The position numbers and the translations under genes were made by a program. From an uncultured bacterium (GTDB lineage: Bacteria > Patescibacteriota > Minisyncoccia > Phycocordibacterales > CAIJYI01), in contig CALMXW010000127.1 of the NCBI GenBank assembly GCA_937871115.1, positions 1-6,443 on the forward strand: a stretch of DNA of 6,443 bases, given 5' to 3'. This document shows, in pieces, positions 5,953 through 6,443 of this stretch. Under the pieces are notes generated by a model, which saw nothing but the letters and a program-made list of their open reading frames with translations, was not told the DNA's origin and made no database searches. Position 1 is the first letter of the stretch. Each line of letters begins with the position of its first letter.

Positions 5953-6443
5953 ATGCATAAAATTTTTTCTTTTAAAAAAGGAGCAGGCAGCATCACTATT
6001 GTTGCCATGGTTTTTATGGGGGTGTTTATGATGGTACTCGGAGGGCTTTCGTCAACATCTCTTTTTCAAAAGCGAGTACAACAAGAGAAAGAGCAAGCCG
6101 ACCAAGCACTTGAGATTGCCGAAGCCGGACTCGATTATTACAAGTGGCATCTCGCGCACTATCCCGACGACATGCAAGATGGTACCGGAGCAGCAGGGCC
6201 GTATGTGCACACATACAGCGACCCAGAGACGGGGACCATCGGGCAATTTTCACTTCAAATTACCGGGAAATATCTCTGCGGAAAACTTTCTCGCGTCGAC
6301 ATTATCTCCACAGGTACCGTGAATGCAAATCCGGGCGTAAAAAAAATAGTTGCTGGTACGTACGGACTACCAACCGTGGGGGAATACTCATATATTTTAA
6401 ATAGCGATGTTTGGGCAGGAAATGACCGCATTATCACCGGGCC
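5953..6443 (+). CDS. PilX-like pilus-associated membrane protein (3' end cut by window edge)
   Basis: An open frame of 163 codons runs from the ATG at 5953 to the window edge with no stop. The start MHKIFSFKKGAGS is followed by one hydrophobic helix (about 13-34). The polar helix that follows holds EKEQADQALEIAEAGLDYYK (45-64), the EAGL signature of PilX_N-type proteins. The helix resembles PilX more than a classical pilin, as a Gly10/Ala11 junction is present but position +5 is Thr, not Glu. After it comes a beta-rich region (GQFSLQITG, IISTGTVNANPGVKKIV), ending SDVWAGNDRIITG. The one cysteine seen is residue 109. The start is 28 bases after the previous TAG. A poor -10-like GATATT (5942-5947) lies five bases upstream, so either co-transcription or a weak local promoter is possible. 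It is likely a minor or tip component of the same pilus; the total length is unknown. Confidence 0.8.
   Translation, partial: MHKIFSFKKGAGSITIVAMVFMGVFMMVLGGLSSTSLFQKRVQQEKEQADQALEIAEAGLDYYKWHLAHYPDDMQDGTGAAGPYVHTYSDPETGTIGQFSLQITGKYLCGKLSRVDIISTGTVNANPGVKKIVAGTYGLPTVGEYSYILNSDVWAGNDRIITG

Noticed and set aside
1..6443. CRISPR array, tRNA/rRNA, insertion sequence or phage attachment site
   Set aside because: I saw no spaced direct repeats, cloverleaf-like sequence, transposase frame or terminal inverted repeats; coding sequence fills almost the whole window.

Overview
The window looks like a piece of a Patescibacteria (CPR) chromosome, probably Parcubacteria-like. This is an inference from family resemblance and architecture, not a database match. 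Supporting signs are compact spacing, type IV pilus genes with long extracellular minor pilins, a PilX-like protein with the IAEAGLDYYKWHL motif, and -10 boxes placed almost directly against start codons with no clear Shine-Dalgarno sequence. All complete genes end in TAA or TAG, and no in-frame TGA interrupts any of them, so the standard bacterial code fits.

Layout. Bases 1-589 (minus) carry ruvA, lacking only its last few codons. A 64-bp divergent promoter region (590-653) separates it from a small three-helix membrane protein of the DUF2721 family (654-1088, plus). A short hairpin with a T-run follows. Next is pilC, the inner-membrane platform protein of the type IV pilus / type II secretion family (1165-2379, plus). 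It runs tail to tail into a class I fructose-bisphosphate aldolase on the minus strand (2398-3432). A second divergent promoter region (3433-3513) then leads into three plus-strand surface genes. These are a 594-residue multidomain prepilin (3514-5298), a PilW/GspJ-like prepilin (5319-5924), and a PilX-like protein that runs off the right edge (5953-6443).

How the genes fit together. PilC and the three prepilin-type proteins are best read as parts of one type IV pilus machine. PilC would be the assembly platform, and the three others minor pilins that prime or decorate the fibre tip. The large first prepilin carries several beta-sandwich-like segments and is a candidate adhesin. The aldolase (central carbon metabolism), RuvA (Holliday junction processing) and DUF2721 protein have no evident functional link to the pilus.

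The most notable sequence-level signal is promoter placement. Five starts have a TANNAT-type -10 element ending 6 to 11 bases before the initiation codon, which predicts leaderless or nearly leaderless mRNAs. At the large prepilin, the TATAAT box overlaps the first possible ATG, which moves the start to 3514. I see no CRISPR array, tRNA, rRNA, insertion sequence or new defence-type system. No gene-free stretch exceeds about 80 bases.
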